From Platanthera guangdongensis (lineage: Eukaryota; Streptophyta; Magnoliopsida; Asparagales; Orchidaceae), in the NCBI GenBank assembly GCA_039583875.1, contig CM077163.1, forward strand, positions 112,911,213 to 112,975,212: DNA of 64,000 nucleotides. The letters are read 5' to 3'. Below the pieces are notes generated by a model. The model was given only the letters and a program-made list of their open reading frames with translations, was not told the DNA's origin and ran no database searches. Numbering within the stretch: position 1 is the stretch's first letter; each line of letters opens with the position of its first letter. The position numbers were made by a program, and so were the translations under genes. This document shows positions 29,100 through 40,186 of the stretch, piece after piece.

Positions 29100-31280
29100 T
29101 GTAACGCCCCAGGTTCAGGAAATGTTTTTAGGGAAGGTACCGCGCGGTGGTAGAGCTACTGATGGTGGTAGTCCGGTGCTCTCAACACTCTTGACGCTCT
29201 CGGCGTCTTAGTGCATGCTAGCGTAGGGCGGTAATGTATACCGCGCGGAAGTAGTCCGTTCGACGATTGGGTCGTGCCACTAAGCACTCGACGTTCTCGA
29301 GAACCGCTTGCACGCGGTGGTAGTGGTAGTGCAGGGTGGTAGCTTGATGATTTATTTGATAGATCTCTCGTGTTGTTACCGCACAACATTAACCTTACCA
29401 CATGTGGTAGCGTAACTTTGTCGTTTTTTTCCAAACATGTAAAATACAGTGTGACGATAGTTTTATACCGCGTGGAGGTAGCATAGCAGTTATGACGTGT
29501 CCAATTTTCGCCGCCCGATTGGATGGCTGAGCGGTGTCATCCTCTAGAAGCCGAACGATTGGGATACCGCGCGGAGGTAACTTCCTACCGCGCGGCAGTA
29601 GCTCTCATAAACTTTATTCTTGGATAAATCAGGACTGTAAACTGATTCTATTTAGAGATCCGATGGCTGGTGCGTGCCTCTGCGGGTATATTGCTGGGAG
29701 TTTGGTTTTCCCAACTCATTTCTTCATTAGCTCTCTCTTTCTAAGTTCTAGAGAGAAGGGAGAGTGAAAAAGGAAGAAGAAGGAAGAGATCCTGCCTCCA
29801 TTCGAGTTCCAAAGCTCCAATTTGCAAGCCGAGTCTGGATTTGCGGAGGCAAGGTCGTTACGGTTGCATCCATCCATCTAGATCTTGGGCATGGCACCGA
29901 AGAAATCGCATATGGTAACGATTCTCTACTTGGACATGTGAAGTCCTCTTCCTTTTGCATAGGAAACCCTCTCCTGCGAGTGTGCGGTGAGCGTGTGGTA
30001 TTCCTTCGGGGATTATCCTCGTAGTTTTGAATATAGAGTTCAGAATCGAAGTACGGACATAGGCATGGTGTCTGAAGCCCATCAGGAAGGGTTGGTCTAG
30101 ATTGGTGATGTTTTCAATATGTATGTATTGTCGGAGAAGACTTTGTGTCGTTTGTTTTTCGGGTTTATATGTGGTAGATTGCAGTAGGGATCTTTGGGGT
30201 CTAACCCCAAGGAGCACCCGAAAAACTGGACAGAAATGAATTTCTGCCAGGTACCGCGCTGCAGTAGAGTTACCGCCAGTGGTAGCTCTGTGAGTCCTGT
30301 CCCTCGAGGACCTAGGGGCTATTGTGTGGAGTTGCGTGCTCCGAGAGCCCAGCTTAGTGGCCTGAGAGCCGACCTTATGCATAATTGGGTTATGTATTAT
30401 TGTAAGATAGATAATTTGGGCCTCAGGGAAGCTTGATCCACGCCGATGACTTAAATTGATATGGCGGTGTGAGCAACGTGTTGAGTGGAACCGTACCCAC
30501 TCTATGTGGTTCAGTTAAAGAGACTTAAGGTACGTGGCACTTACCGTTGGCATAGAGGGCAAGTCTTAGGCTTCGGCCGGAAAGACTTAAATGCTCACGA
30601 TGGTTACCATCCTGGGGTGGTGGTGAATCCTCAGCTTGTACCGGATTCACCAAGAATGTGCCCTGAGAGCACGGGGTGTGTGGTCGTTTGTGCCTATGCC
30701 TGTGGTGAAGTGTACTTAAGTTGTACTTTCATTTTTATGTTGGATTTTGCTAATACATTGCAGGGAAGGAGCATCGCCACCCTGAGTAAGGGGTGGGGTC
30801 ATTATAATTTGGTCAGCTTTAGCTGACTATTGCTTTATTTTGCCACCGTGCGGTGATTGTTCTTATGCACAAACAGGTGAGCCTAGTGGCAAATAGCGGG
30901 TTGAAACCCTTGTTGCTGTGATGGCCCTTGAAGGCCAAAATGATGTGTTTCCTTTTATGGTTTTTCATGTATGGCCGACCTGCATGACGAAGTATGTAAA
31001 ACACTTTAATTCAAGTTAAATGTTGTAAGGCCATAAGGCCAAGACTCTATGTGTATTTGTCCTATAATTCCTTCTCCGGTTTATAGTGGACATTCATATG
31101 CTGCGATGGGTTCTTCTAACTTACTTAAAAGCTTTCGCTAGAATGCTCTGTGTTAGGCTTCGATAATGTTTCCTAGTAATTTTGTATTAATATGTAACTC
31201 CGCTGACTGTCCGTGGAATATGGTGTGGGGCCCCGACCGGACCTTCTGGTATATCCCATGTCACGGATGGGGGTGTTACA
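29100..31280 (+). repeat. Gypsy A 5' LTR (2181 bp)
   Basis: Runs from TGTAACGCCCCAGG to GGGTGTTACA. It contains TACCGCGCGG words between 29138 and 29600 and is alignable with 38935-40078. Short open frames inside (for example 29764-30024) have no domain and are also present, decayed, in the other copy. Confidence 0.9.
29138..29600. repeat. TACCGCGCGG(N)GGTAG words, Gypsy A 5' LTR
   Basis: TACCGCGCGG or one-base variants occur near 29138, 29238, 29467, 29566 and 29586, interspersed with GGTAG/CTACC words. The CCGCGCGG core is an 8-bp CpG palindrome. Confidence 0.8.
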
Positions 31281-31283
31281 ATT

Positions 31284-31294
31284 TGGTATCAGAC
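31284..31294 (+). other. Gypsy A primer binding site
   Basis: TGGTATCAGAC three bases after the 5' LTR end. It is the initiator-Met tRNA type with a change at the last position, shared with Gypsy B. Confidence 0.8.
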
Positions 31295-31639
31295 TAGATT
31301 GTCAGTTTTTCTTCGAAGAATTCGTGGTCAAATTCTTTTTAAGGGGTGGTGAGCACAGTCATGTGTGTCATCGTTAGAACATGAAAAGAACCCATGAATG
31401 TCCACTTAGGAGTGAAAACACACATGTTTGAGGAATTTGAGTGTTCCTATGATTACTTTTTGGCAATTGTTTGCCACCTAATTGAGTGTTTCCCGATTTT
31501 AGGTGATTAGGAGTGGTGCAGTGCAGTCATAAGTTTAGCACTCTGTGGAGGGTAGTGCGCTTAACGATGTTCCTACGACCAGTCCTTCTACGGAAACCAT
31601 CCAAATGGTAGCAGAAGTAGTGTTCGTTATGATCAATGA

Positions 31640-32302
31640 CTAACAAAGAAGGCATATGCAACCCCCTATCCCAAGGGTGGCTCCAATGCTGGTTCATTCT
31701 CTAGAGCAAGTGGAAATTAGAAGATCATCCGATCAGTGGTTGAACATACTTTTGGCGCAAGGGGCGCACTATGTTGACGAGTATTTGCATGTGTTTGTCA
31801 TGTTAAGGTGCTACCCAGGGGTTGAGTTTGAAGATGAGCAGTCTATGGTAAACAAATTTTATAACAACCTGCATAATAATTTACGACTTCTATTGGTAGG
31901 ACCGAAGTTATTGGGATTCCAAGCGTTGGTGGAGTTGGCTAGATCGTTGTAAGTAGATTTGGGAAAGTCCACCAGATGCCAGTGTGCAGGGTACCGAACT
32001 CTGCAGATTATGCAAAGTCTGAATACCACGGGATATGGCATAAGATGTCTAGAACCTCTACCGGTCAAGTTCCTTATGCTTGCCATACTTGTGGCAAGTC
32101 AGGACACCTTGCCTGTGATTGTCATGTTGATGCCCCAAAGACAAAGAAGCTAAGTCAGGAGAAGCTGCAGGGCGAGCCCAACTTCCTTATTATAATTATG
32201 GCAAGCCGGGACATATGGCCCGTGACTGTTGGGATAGGTTTCCGAAGAAAAAAAAAGGTAGAAGACCATAAGGAATATGACAAGATGAAAGGTACGGTTT
32301 AG
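31640..32302 (+). pseudogene. Gypsy A gag, broken
   Basis: 31656-31952 encodes a Gag core fragment (LLAQGAHYVDEYLHVFVM, QSMVNKFYNNLHNNLRLLL). 31976-32302 encodes a zinc knuckle CHTCGKSGHLACDC. A second knuckle is visible only after a change of frame near 32190-32230 (YGKPGHMARDCW), its first Cys lost. Upstream Gag sequence is short and decayed. The protease normally between Gag and RT was not recognisable at 32300-32780. Confidence 0.75.
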
Positions 32303-32789
32303 CTTATAGCTTTTATACTCATGACATGATTAGTTACTGGCTTATGATTTTTGTAAGTGGACTTTGTCCCACATTTGGTGGTGGACAGTACTATTAGTTA
32401 CCGGACTTCTAGCTCCTTAGCACCCAAGATGTTCATGTGGCCATCCTAGTACTTCCCGATTATGGGTATTCAAACCAAATGGAAACATTATCATTAACGA
32501 TTGTTGGTGTTTTGATTTTAGGCTTGTACTGACTCTCGAAGGAGCATGCATAAGTTGGCTATAACCCTAAGTGGGGTAATACTAGGGTAAAACCCACAGG
32601 TTGTGATACCAAGTTAGCAGTCCTTACGGGGGGGGCGGAGTTGTTATTAACTATAGTAGACACTACGAACCCCAAGCCTGGGTTTATCGGTGTTTTGGTG
32701 GTGTCGAAATTTGCCGAAGTGTTCTCCAAGCTCTCCTAATAACTCCCCCCGAGAAAGAGAGATTTAGTTCACCATTGAGTTGGTTCCTG

Positions 32790-33400
32790 GTGCAAAGCCC
32801 GTGTCGCGATCTCCTTACCGATTAGCACCGAGAGAAGTGGCTGAGTTGAAAGCGCAGCTTTAAGTATTGATAGAGCAGGGGCATGTGCGTCCAAGTTCGT
32901 CACCTTGGAGTGCCCCGGTCCTCTTCTTGGAGACAGACGGTAGTTTGCGACTGTGTATCGATTATCAGGAACTCGAGCTAATAGAGAAGAATAAGTACCT
33001 GATTCCGAGGATCGATAATTTGTTCGTTAACCTAGTTTGGATCGACTGTGTATTTGAAGCGGATTTGAAGTCCGGTTATTTTCAGCCAAGAATCTGTGAG
33101 AGTGATGTTCCCAAGACGGCGTTCATCACGCGTTATGGGCATTATGAGTTCACTGTCCTGCCTTTTGGGCTGACAAACGTGCCATCAGTGGTTATCAATC
33201 TAATGAATAGGACGTTTGAGGAGTATTTGGATTGGTTCGTGGTTGTGTCCATCGATGATATCCAAGTGTACTCCCAATCTGAGTATGATCATGCGGAACA
33301 CTTGTATATTGTTCCGAAGACTAAGAGAAGTAATCAGAGTATGCAAAATTCTTTGAGTGTGAGTTTTGGCTATTTTCTATGGCATTCCATGGTCATATAG
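32790..33400 (+). pseudogene. Gypsy A reverse transcriptase
   Basis: RT with [65 protein letters not shown] and the active-site region [12 protein letters not shown], where Gypsy RTs normally have FIDD. The Asp pair is kept, but the preceding Phe reads as Ser. The frame ends at 33398-33400; the thumb region follows in another frame. Confidence 0.88.
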
Positions 33401-33461
33401 TCGTGGTCAGGGTATCGTGGTGGTTCCAGCAAAGGTTACTTCAATATGTGAGTGACCTAAG

Positions 33462-34320
33462 TTGTCTTCGGTATTGGAAGTCAGTGGTTTTCTGAGGCTT
33501 GTCTTCTTCAACAGGTGCTTCGTAGAGAACTTCTTGCGGATAGTGTTGCCTCTCACGACCCTGACGAGGAAGGATCGGAAATTTGTTTGGTCGCCAGCGT
33601 GCGCACAAGCTTTCGAAGAACTAAAGTGTCGTTTGACCATGACACATGTCTTACGTTCGCCTGGTGGTTCTGAAGGCTTTGAGGTTTATAGTGACGCCTC
33701 TGGGAGTGGTTTAGGCCGCGTTCTGCTTCAGCACGGATTGGTGATAGCCTATAGATCACATTAGTTAAAGGTGCATGAGAGGAACTACACGGTCCATGAT
33801 TTGGAGTTGGCGGTCGTGGTATTCGCTCTCGAGCTTTGGAGAAATTATCTATTCCATGAGTTGGTGATTGGCGACCGTGATATTCACACTGTAGAATTTG
33901 AGGCTCTATCTATATGGTGTGAAGATCGACATTTATACAGACCATAAGAACTTGAAGTACCTATCAGATCAAAAGGATTTGAATATGCGTTGGAGAAGGT
34001 GGACGGAGTTCCTTGGGGACTACACCTTCAAGATACACTATTTACCCGGGAAAGGTAATGTGGTTGTGGATGCATTAAGTCGTAGAGCTCCTGCGCATGC
34101 CATATGGTTAACGATGCATGTTGAGCATCTCGTTCGAAATTTAAAAGCCCTATAGATCTATTATGTTGATAAGATGCCTAGTGTTGGAGTATAGTTGACC
34201 CGAGCAGAAGTGTTGTATGCCCTGGCTGAACGGATTCGGCAGGCTTTGGAGTTGGATGACACCATGAAGCGGTTCATGGATGATGCTTTGGATGGGTCAA
34301 ATACCCAATTTACCATCTAT
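33462..34320 (+). pseudogene. Gypsy A RT connection and RNase H
   Basis: 33462-33764 encodes SGFLRLVFFNRCFVENFLRI and the RNase H start EVYSDASGSGLGRVLLQHG. 33898-34155 encodes [40 protein letters not shown]. Frame changes lie between 33764 and 33898. The coding homology stops at 34320, where the Sirevirus begins. Confidence 0.85.
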
Positions 34321-34480
34321 TGCAACCCTAGTTCTGATTTGGGCAAGGATCACTATTAGGATGATTAGATTAATCCAAAATGTATAGTCATGGGTCATAT
34401 GTTTATTTCCAGGTTTGCCTCAGAAGGACTCTCCAGAATTGCTGAGAGAATTCCAAGAAATGCAGTTTTGATCACTTAGA

Positions 34481-34646
34481 AACTCAGTTCGACGAAAGTA
34501 AAACTCAGGTCGATGAACTCAGGGTTCCATCTATGAGCTGAGCTTGATGAAATCCGATCTCAGGTTGACAATCGCTGAACTCAACTAGATTCTCAGCTCG
34601 ATGAAATAGAAGCTTAGCTCGACGATCTGCAAACTCCGGTCGATGC
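34481..34646. repeat. TCGACGA/GAGCTCGATGA array in Sire2 LTR
   Basis: Units AACTCAGTTCGACGA, ACTCAGGTCGATGAACTCAG, TTCTCAGCTCGATGAAAT and TTAGCTCGACGATCTGC, about 30 bp apart. Confidence 0.82.
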
Positions 34647-35450
34647 AATCTATGCAGAAATCCAGGCCTATTTATTTTACAGCTGGCAGATTGATTGAAG
34701 CCTTAATCACAGGTGTTTGTGATTCTCAGATTTAATGCCTAATATTCTTAAGAAATATAGCCATTAAATTGTAGCATTAATAATGGCTTAAATTCTAATT
34801 GTCTCCCAAGGCAATTACCTTTCTCGGGAATGATTCTGCTATTACAGAAAAAGGAAATTCAAATGTTCTAAAAAAAGAATCAAGATCAGACAATGAATAT
34901 AGATTGGCTCTTACAGAGAATATAGTAGAGAGAGAACGGATAAACAAATTTGTTTCTGAAGTTCTTCTTCAAAGTGAATCAGTGAATCAGTGAAGAACAA
35001 ACAGATCATATACAAAGTTCTTCATCATCTGCTCTAGGCTTCAAACGGACAACTCATCAACATCAGTCTAGAAAACTTCTGAAGATCTTCTATAATCTGA
35101 AGGCCTATACCCTGAGCAAAGCACTCTTTCTCCTGAACCATTCTACATCTCAGTGGGAGCTTTGACAACCCTTTGAGCAAAGCTCTCTTCTCTTAGACTG
35201 TTGACAGAGAAGAACATCATCACTTTCCTTTTTCCAACTGTGTACAAGGTTATAAATCCCTTCAAAAGTTAACCCCTTTGGTTGTCAATTCTCCTGATCA
35301 AAAGACTTGGATTAGTTTTTGGGCATTTTATCAAATGCTCAAAGGGTTGCGAGATCTCCCTTGAAATAGATATTGTGGTGACAGGGCACCTGAGCAAAAA
35401 CCTGTGGTGGCAGGGCACCCGATCAAAAACCTGTAGTGGATTCCTACCAT

Positions 35451-35497
35451 GGTTGTAGAAGAGTGGATGTACCCAGTTTTGGGGAACCACTATAAAA
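35451..35497 (+). promoter_or_regulatory. Conserved Sirevirus LTR promoter box with TATAAA
   Basis: GTAGAAGAGTGGATGTACCC, then TTGGGGAACCACTATAAA; TATAAA is at 35491-35496. It is nearly identical to the Sire1 box although the rest of the LTR is diverged. Confidence 0.68.
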
Positions 35498-35684
35498 TCT
35501 TTATGTCGTCTGGATTGCTCTATTTTTTATTTTGCTGTGCTGTGATTATTTTGTTTTTATTTTCTCTCTATACATATAGCTATCACATATTTTAATTCTG
35601 CCTTAAAAACTAATCAATTTTTAAAATACTTTATTTAATCCCCACCCCTCTAGAGTTAAAATAGATCTATCACTCACTTTTAAT

Positions 35685-35696
35685 TGGTATTAGAGG
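35685..35696 (+). other. Sire2 primer binding site (degenerate)
   Basis: TGGTATTAGAGG, two bases after the LTR end. The C-to-T change at the seventh base weakens the tRNA match. Confidence 0.75.
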
Positions 35697-35775
35697 TTAG
35701 AGGTTTCTTTGGTTGTACAAGCTAACACCTGAACAAAAACGATCTGATAGATCTTATATTTATTAAGAGTTTATC

Positions 35776-36840
35776 ATGGCACAAAATGAAAAATTTTCAA
35801 GGATCAGACCTCCTATGTGCAATCTAGATAAACTTGCATTATGGAAGGTAAGGATTAGGCTTTTTATGAACTCAATTGATGAAGCCATTTACAATTCCAT
35901 TTTGACAGGTCCTTATCAACCAGTGGAAACAACTAGCATCAACTCTGTTTCATCAACTCAATGAACAGAAACCCAGAAAAGGCTAAAGATTGGTGATGCA
36001 AAAGCAATGAACATTCTTGCACAATCAATGTCTGTTGACATTTTTCAGGAAATTGCTCAATGTTCATCAGCAAAGGATATTTGGGACTCCCTCACAGCTA
36101 TGGTTGCTAGATCAGCTAAAAAGAGAATATTTGATGCTGACGCTTGGAGTGAATCTGACTCTGAAGCTTCATCTTGTGCAACTGAAGATGAATAAGAGTC
36201 AAGAGCAAGAGAATTTTGCCGAATGGCAATAAATGCCTCTTGCAGCAACTCTGATGAACAATGAGACTTTAAAGCAGAAACTGAATCAGAAGAGGATCAG
36301 GTAATCTCTTCCTTTGATTTTTTTCAGATCATTTTAAAGAAGATTTTAAAATTCTTTATAAGAATTTGATCAATCTGAGAAGTAAATAAAACTTCTCAGA
36401 GAAAAATTAAATAATTCATCTTCAGAAACACAAAGCTTAAAGAAAATTTGAAAACTGCTCTTGAACAGATTACTCATTTTAAATCAATTAAAGGAAAATA
36501 ATAGGTAGAAAATTTAGTTAAAATGACTAAAGGTTTACATAATAATAAACCCAAACAAGTTAAGAATTTTCAGAAAAATCATGCTCAATATATTTCGTCA
36601 AACCGAGCTCGACGAAAGCAGCATTATATATCGAACAACGATCGACGATCTTTAAACCCAGAGTTTGGGTATGTTTTCTCAACAAAAGGTGTTAGACAAA
36701 ATCAACATGTTTCGTCGAACAGAGATCGACGATCGAGGAACTCAGAAAATGATCGCTATCATTCTGTGAACTGAGATCGACAAAATCAATACTTTTCGTC
36801 GAACTCAGATCGACGAACTCAACAAAAATCGTCGAACTCA
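35776..36840 (+). pseudogene. Sire2 partial gag with Ser/Asn/Arg repeat
   Basis: The ATG at 35776 opens MAQNEKFSRIRPPMCNLDKL, ALWKVRIRLFMNSIDEAIYN, homologous to Sire1 gag. The capsid is mostly deleted: 36007-36195 jumps from CSSAKDIWDSLTAMVARS to the acidic SESDSEAS segment. The zinc knuckle is missing. From 36595 the frame encodes SSNRARRKQHY, SNNDRRSLNPEFG and VSSNRDRRSRNSEN, produced by a TCGACGATC array as in Sire1 gag. Stops follow from 36774 onward. The downstream HPLGYKSQPGCSFVSN matches the equivalent Sire1 region. Confidence 0.8.
36595..36840. repeat. TCGACGATC array inside Sire2 gag coding region
   Basis: TTTCGTCGAACAGAGATCGA, CGAACAACGATCGACGATC and AATCGTCGAACTCA-type units. Sire1 has an array at the same gag position (12351-12532), but the units are not simply collinear. 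Confidence 0.82.
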
Positions 36841-37395
36841 ATCCATCAAAACAGAAATTTTAATTTCTATCAAAACAATAATAAAAGACACAAATTTCTT
36901 AACCACTTTTCTCAATGAATAATTCCACCCAGAAAATATCATCCTCTAGGTTATAAAAGTCAACCTGGATGTTCTTTTGTTTCTAATTATTATAAAAGAG
37001 AATCAGGACCCAAGGTCTGGGTCCAGAACTCCTAACATTTCTTTTCAGTAAAAGACATATCTTACCACAGAGGAACAATGGTATTTGATAGAAACCAAAA
37101 GACTTAGTCTCAGTCAGTGCGAAAGTTACAGTAGTCAGCAGTTTCAATCATTCAGAGAATCAAAAATAGATTCAGACATGCTGAAATATATTCAGTTAAA
37201 GAAAAGCAAAAGTGCAGCTGACATCCTTAACATATTTTCTTGCAAATGCTCCTTAGTTTTTAATTGTGTTCTAAAATCTTTGTTATCTTTCTTTATTTCT
37301 CAAAGCACCTTCATAAATCTACTATAAAATTTTTAACACGGGCAGATTGTTTTGCTTTGTATTTTATTTGTTTTTTGTAAATAGTGTCATCACCC

Positions 37396-37409
37396 AAATA
37401 GGGGGAGAT
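37396..37409 (+). other. Sire2 polypurine tract without a following LTR
   Basis: AAATAGGGGGAGAT, identical to the Sire1 tract, but followed at 37410 by Gypsy A sequence (TGGATGACAACATGAAGCGG) instead of an LTR start. Confidence 0.85.
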
Positions 37410-37545
37410 TGGATGACAACATGAAGCGGAAGTGTTGTATGCCCTGATTGATCTGATTTGGCAAGCTTTGGAGTTGGATGACAGCATGAAGTGGTTCATG
37501 GATGAGGCTTTGGATCGGTCAAACACCCAATTTACCATCGATGAT
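37410..37545 (+). repeat. Duplicated Gypsy A segment at the Sire2 right junction
   Basis: Repeats the Gypsy A sequence of about 34200-34315: GAAGTGTTGTATGCCCTG, TTGGAGTTGGATGACA, ATGAAGTGGTTCATGGATGA and AACACCCAATTTACCATC. The TGGATGACA word is itself present twice. It marks a repair event or recombination between Gypsy A copies. Confidence 0.75.
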
Positions 37546-38290
37546 GGGTTATTGTGAAAATACAGTAATTTGTGCGTCGCAAGTATGGGCAAACGATGGG
37601 AGGAATTGATGTACGAGGCTCCTCATATTAAGTACTCAGCCTACCCGGGGAGCTCACGGTTGTACAGAATTGTGAAAAAGTTGTTCTGGTGGTTGGGACT
37701 GAAGGAAGACATAGTACTTTATGTGGCGAAGTGTTAAGCATGCGCCTTTGTAAATGCAGAGTGCCAGAAGCCCGAAGGATTTTTGGAGTCTTTGCCCATA
37801 CCAGAGTGAAATTTTGATGACATCTCCATGGATTTCGTGTTTGGTTTGCCGAGATCGTACAAGGGGAATGACGCCTTTTTGGTGGTCGTTGATCGTTAAA
37901 CAAAGGTTTCACATTTTATACCCAATAGGAAGGATGATTCAGTGGAGAAGCTAGCGAAGCTTTATTTGGACAGCATAGTCCGATTGCACGGCTTGCCCCG
38001 GAGCATGGTAAGTGACCGAGATGGTCGGTTCACATCTAATGAATGGAGGCTCATTCATCAGTTGTTGGGTACCAAGTTGCATTTCAACACGGCTTTTCAC
38101 CCACAGATAGATGGACAAATGAAAAGAGTGAATAGGACAATGGAATATATACTTCGTATATGTGCATTGGATTTTGGGAAAAGATGGGAGGATCATCTTT
38201 TTATGATTGAGTTCGCTTATAATAATAGCTACCAAGCAGCATTCAGGTGGTGCTTTTTGAGGCTCTATACGTAAGGAGGTGTCGTACGTC
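37546..38290 (+). pseudogene. Gypsy A integrase, catalytic Glu replaced
   Basis: N-terminal zinc region is decayed (37560-37740). From about 37830 the core reads MDFVFGLPRSYKGNDAFLVV, with a stop in VVDR, and then the open block from 37942: AKLYLDSIVRLHGLPRSM, VSDRDGRFTSNEW. The D,D-35-E spacing from the Asp of VSDRD places residue 36 at codon 38122-38124, which is AAA (Lys) in QMKRVNRTME, where integrases have Glu. Gypsy B shows the same replacement. The frame breaks near 38270. Confidence 0.85.
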
Positions 38291-38399
38291 ATTGTCTTGG
38301 GTAGAAACGGGAGAATCGAAGCTCTTCAAGCGAAGGGATGTTGAAAATGCTACTTCAACGATACAGTTGATTTGAGAACGGTTACTGATCGCTAAAGAT

Positions 38400-38835
38400 A
38401 GGTAGGCCAAGTACTTTAATGCCAAGTTTGCAGTGGGCGATTGGATGTACCTTAAGATTAAACCGTTTAAAGGTGTATCAAGGATTCGACGCTTAAAGAA
38501 GCTTAGTCTGAGGTATGTTGCGCCTTTTGACATCTTGAAGTGGATTGGAGAAGCCGCCTATCGTATGTCCCTTTCAGTGGAGTTGAGCAGTTTGCATGAT
38601 ATATTTCACATCTCGGTGCTGCGGAAGGCTATCCAAGAGCCTATACGGATGGTGGCTACGAATCAAGTGCCGGTCAACAGTGAGTAGACGACAAAGGTAA
38701 AACCCATTCGCATTGAGGATGTGGAAGTCAAGCAACTTCGTAATAAGGCCATCAGGATGGCCAAAGTCCATTGGGACAATTGTGGCGTCGAAGAGTTGTC
38801 TTGGGAGCACGAGTAAACTTTAAGGGAGCAGTTTC
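38400..38835 (+). pseudogene. Gypsy A integrase C-terminal / chromodomain-like tail
   Basis: From 38433: GDWMYLKIKPFKGVSRIRRL (the GPY/F-like module), LSVELSSLHDIFHISVLRKA, then, after a stop at 38685-38687, KVKPIRIEDVEVKQLRNKAI and VHWDNCGVEELSWEHE. The last part corresponds to the degenerate chromodomain at the C-terminus of Tekay-like elements. Stops occur at 38685 and 38815. Confidence 0.8.
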
Positions 38836-38920
38836 CCGAGATTTTTCCCCACGGTAACCTGATGTATTGTTTACTTTTTCTAATTTCCTATAATGTTAAA
38901 TTTCTGGATGAAATTTCTTT

Positions 38921-38934
38921 AAGTGGGGGAGAAT
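38921..38934 (+). other. Gypsy A polypurine tract
   Basis: AAGTGGGGGAGAAT directly before the 3' LTR start TATAACGCCCC, in which the usual TG terminus has become TA. Confidence 0.85.
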
Positions 38935-40078
38935 TATAACGCCCCAGGTTCAGGAAATGCTTTTCTGGAAGGTACCGCGCGGCGGTAGAGCTACCGCTGG
39001 TGGTAGCTCGGTGCTCTCAGCGCTCTTGACGCTCTTGGCATCTCAGTACATGCTAGCGTCGGGCGATAATGTATACCGCGCGGCGGTAGTACGCTCGAAG
39101 ATTGGGTTGTGGCACTCAGCGCTGGACGTTCTCGAGAACCGCTAGCATGCGGCGGTAGCGGTAGCGCCCGGCGGTAGCGGTATCGCGCGGCGGTAGCGGT
39201 AGCATGGGGCGGTAGCTTGATGATTTATTTGATAGAGCTCTTGGGTTGTTATCGCGCGGCGTGAAACTTACCGCAAGCGGTAGCATAGCTTTGTTGTTTC
39301 CCTCCAAACGTGTAAACTACCGCGCGGCAATCGTTTTGTACCGGGTGGTGGTAGCATAGCAGTTATGACGTGTCCACTTGTCGTCGCCCGATTGGATGGC
39401 TAAGCGGTGGCGTCCTCGAGAAGCAGAACGATTGGGCTACCGCGCGGAGGTAACTTCCTACCACACGGCGGTAGCTCTCATAAACTTTATTCTTGAAGGA
39501 ATTGGGACTGTCCATTGATTCTATTTGGAGATACGACGGCTGGTGCGTGCCTCTGCGGCTATATAGCTGGGAGTTACGTTTTCCCAACTCATTTTTCATT
39601 GGCTCTATCTTTCTAAGTTCTAGAGATAAGAGAGATTGAAGAAGGAAGGAGAAGGAAGAGATCCCGCCACCATTGGAGTTCCGAAGCTCTGATTTGCAAG
39701 CCGAGTGCGGATTGGGGGAGGCAAGGTCATTGAGGTCGCATCCATCCATCTATATCTTTGGCATGACACCGAAGAAATTGCAAAGGGTAACGATTCTCTA
39801 CATGGACATGTGAAGTCCACTTCCTTTTGCATAGGAAACCCTCTCCCACACGTGTGTGGTGAGTGTATGGTATTCCTTCGGGGATTATCCCCATAGTTTT
39901 GCATATAGAGTTTGGAATCAAAGTACGGACATAGGCATGGTGTGTGATGCCCATCCGAACGGGTTGGTCTGGATTAGTGATGTTTTCATTATGTATATAT
40001 TGCCGGAGAAGACTCCATGTCGTTTCTTTTTCGGGTTTCTACGCGGTAGATTGCAGTAGGGAACTTTGGGGACTATAA
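38935..40078 (+). repeat. Gypsy A 3' LTR, first part
   Basis: Aligns with 29100-30200 of the 5' LTR. It breaks off at about 40078 in GGGGACTATAACCC. The TACCGCGCGG array (38972-39478) is richer than in the 5' LTR and includes a run of CGGTAGCGGTAGC words at 39146-39210. Confidence 0.85.
38972..39478. repeat. TACCGCGCGGCGGTAG array, Gypsy A 3' LTR
   Basis: TACCGCGCGGCGGTAG or close variants near 38972, 39074, 39317, 39438 and 39460. A compact cluster of GGCGGTAGCGGTAGC lies at 39150-39215. There are more and better-preserved units than in the 5' LTR. Confidence 0.82.
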
Positions 40079-40186
40079 CCCACAGGTCGGAGGATCAAAA
40101 CCTCCCTCTGATACCAAATTATAACACCCCCTATCCGTCACATAGCATATAGCAGTAGGTTCGGTCGGGGCCCGACGCCATATACC
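40079..40186 (-). mobile_element. Inverted LTR-end/PBS fragment at Gypsy A/B junction
   Basis: Read on the minus strand: GGTATATGGCGTCGGGCCCC, then TATGTGACGGATAGGGGG, TGTTATAATTTGGTATCAGA and GGGAGGTTTTGATCC. This is the 3' end of a Gypsy B-family LTR, its PBS and the first bases of a leader. It replaces the first ~18 bases of the Gypsy B 5' LTR. Confidence 0.75.

Larger units (their letters stand above)
34321..35682 (+). repeat. Sire2 5' LTR (1362 bp)
   Basis: Starts TGCAACCCTAG and ends ACTCACTTTTA; the last bases correspond to CACTTTCA of Sire1 with C changed to T. It contains a TCGACGA array (34481-34646), GCACCTGAGCAAAAACCTG direct repeats (35385-35440) and the promoter box. Confidence 0.82.
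34321..37409 (+). mobile_element. Sire2: internally deleted Sirevirus lacking its 3' LTR
   Basis: 5' LTR 34321-35682, PBS, partial gag and a polypurine tract at 37396-37409; pol, the third ORF and the 3' LTR are missing. Directly after the PPT the sequence is Gypsy A again and repeats the Gypsy A segment found just left of 34320. The gag start is clearly related to Sire1 gag. Confidence 0.82.
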
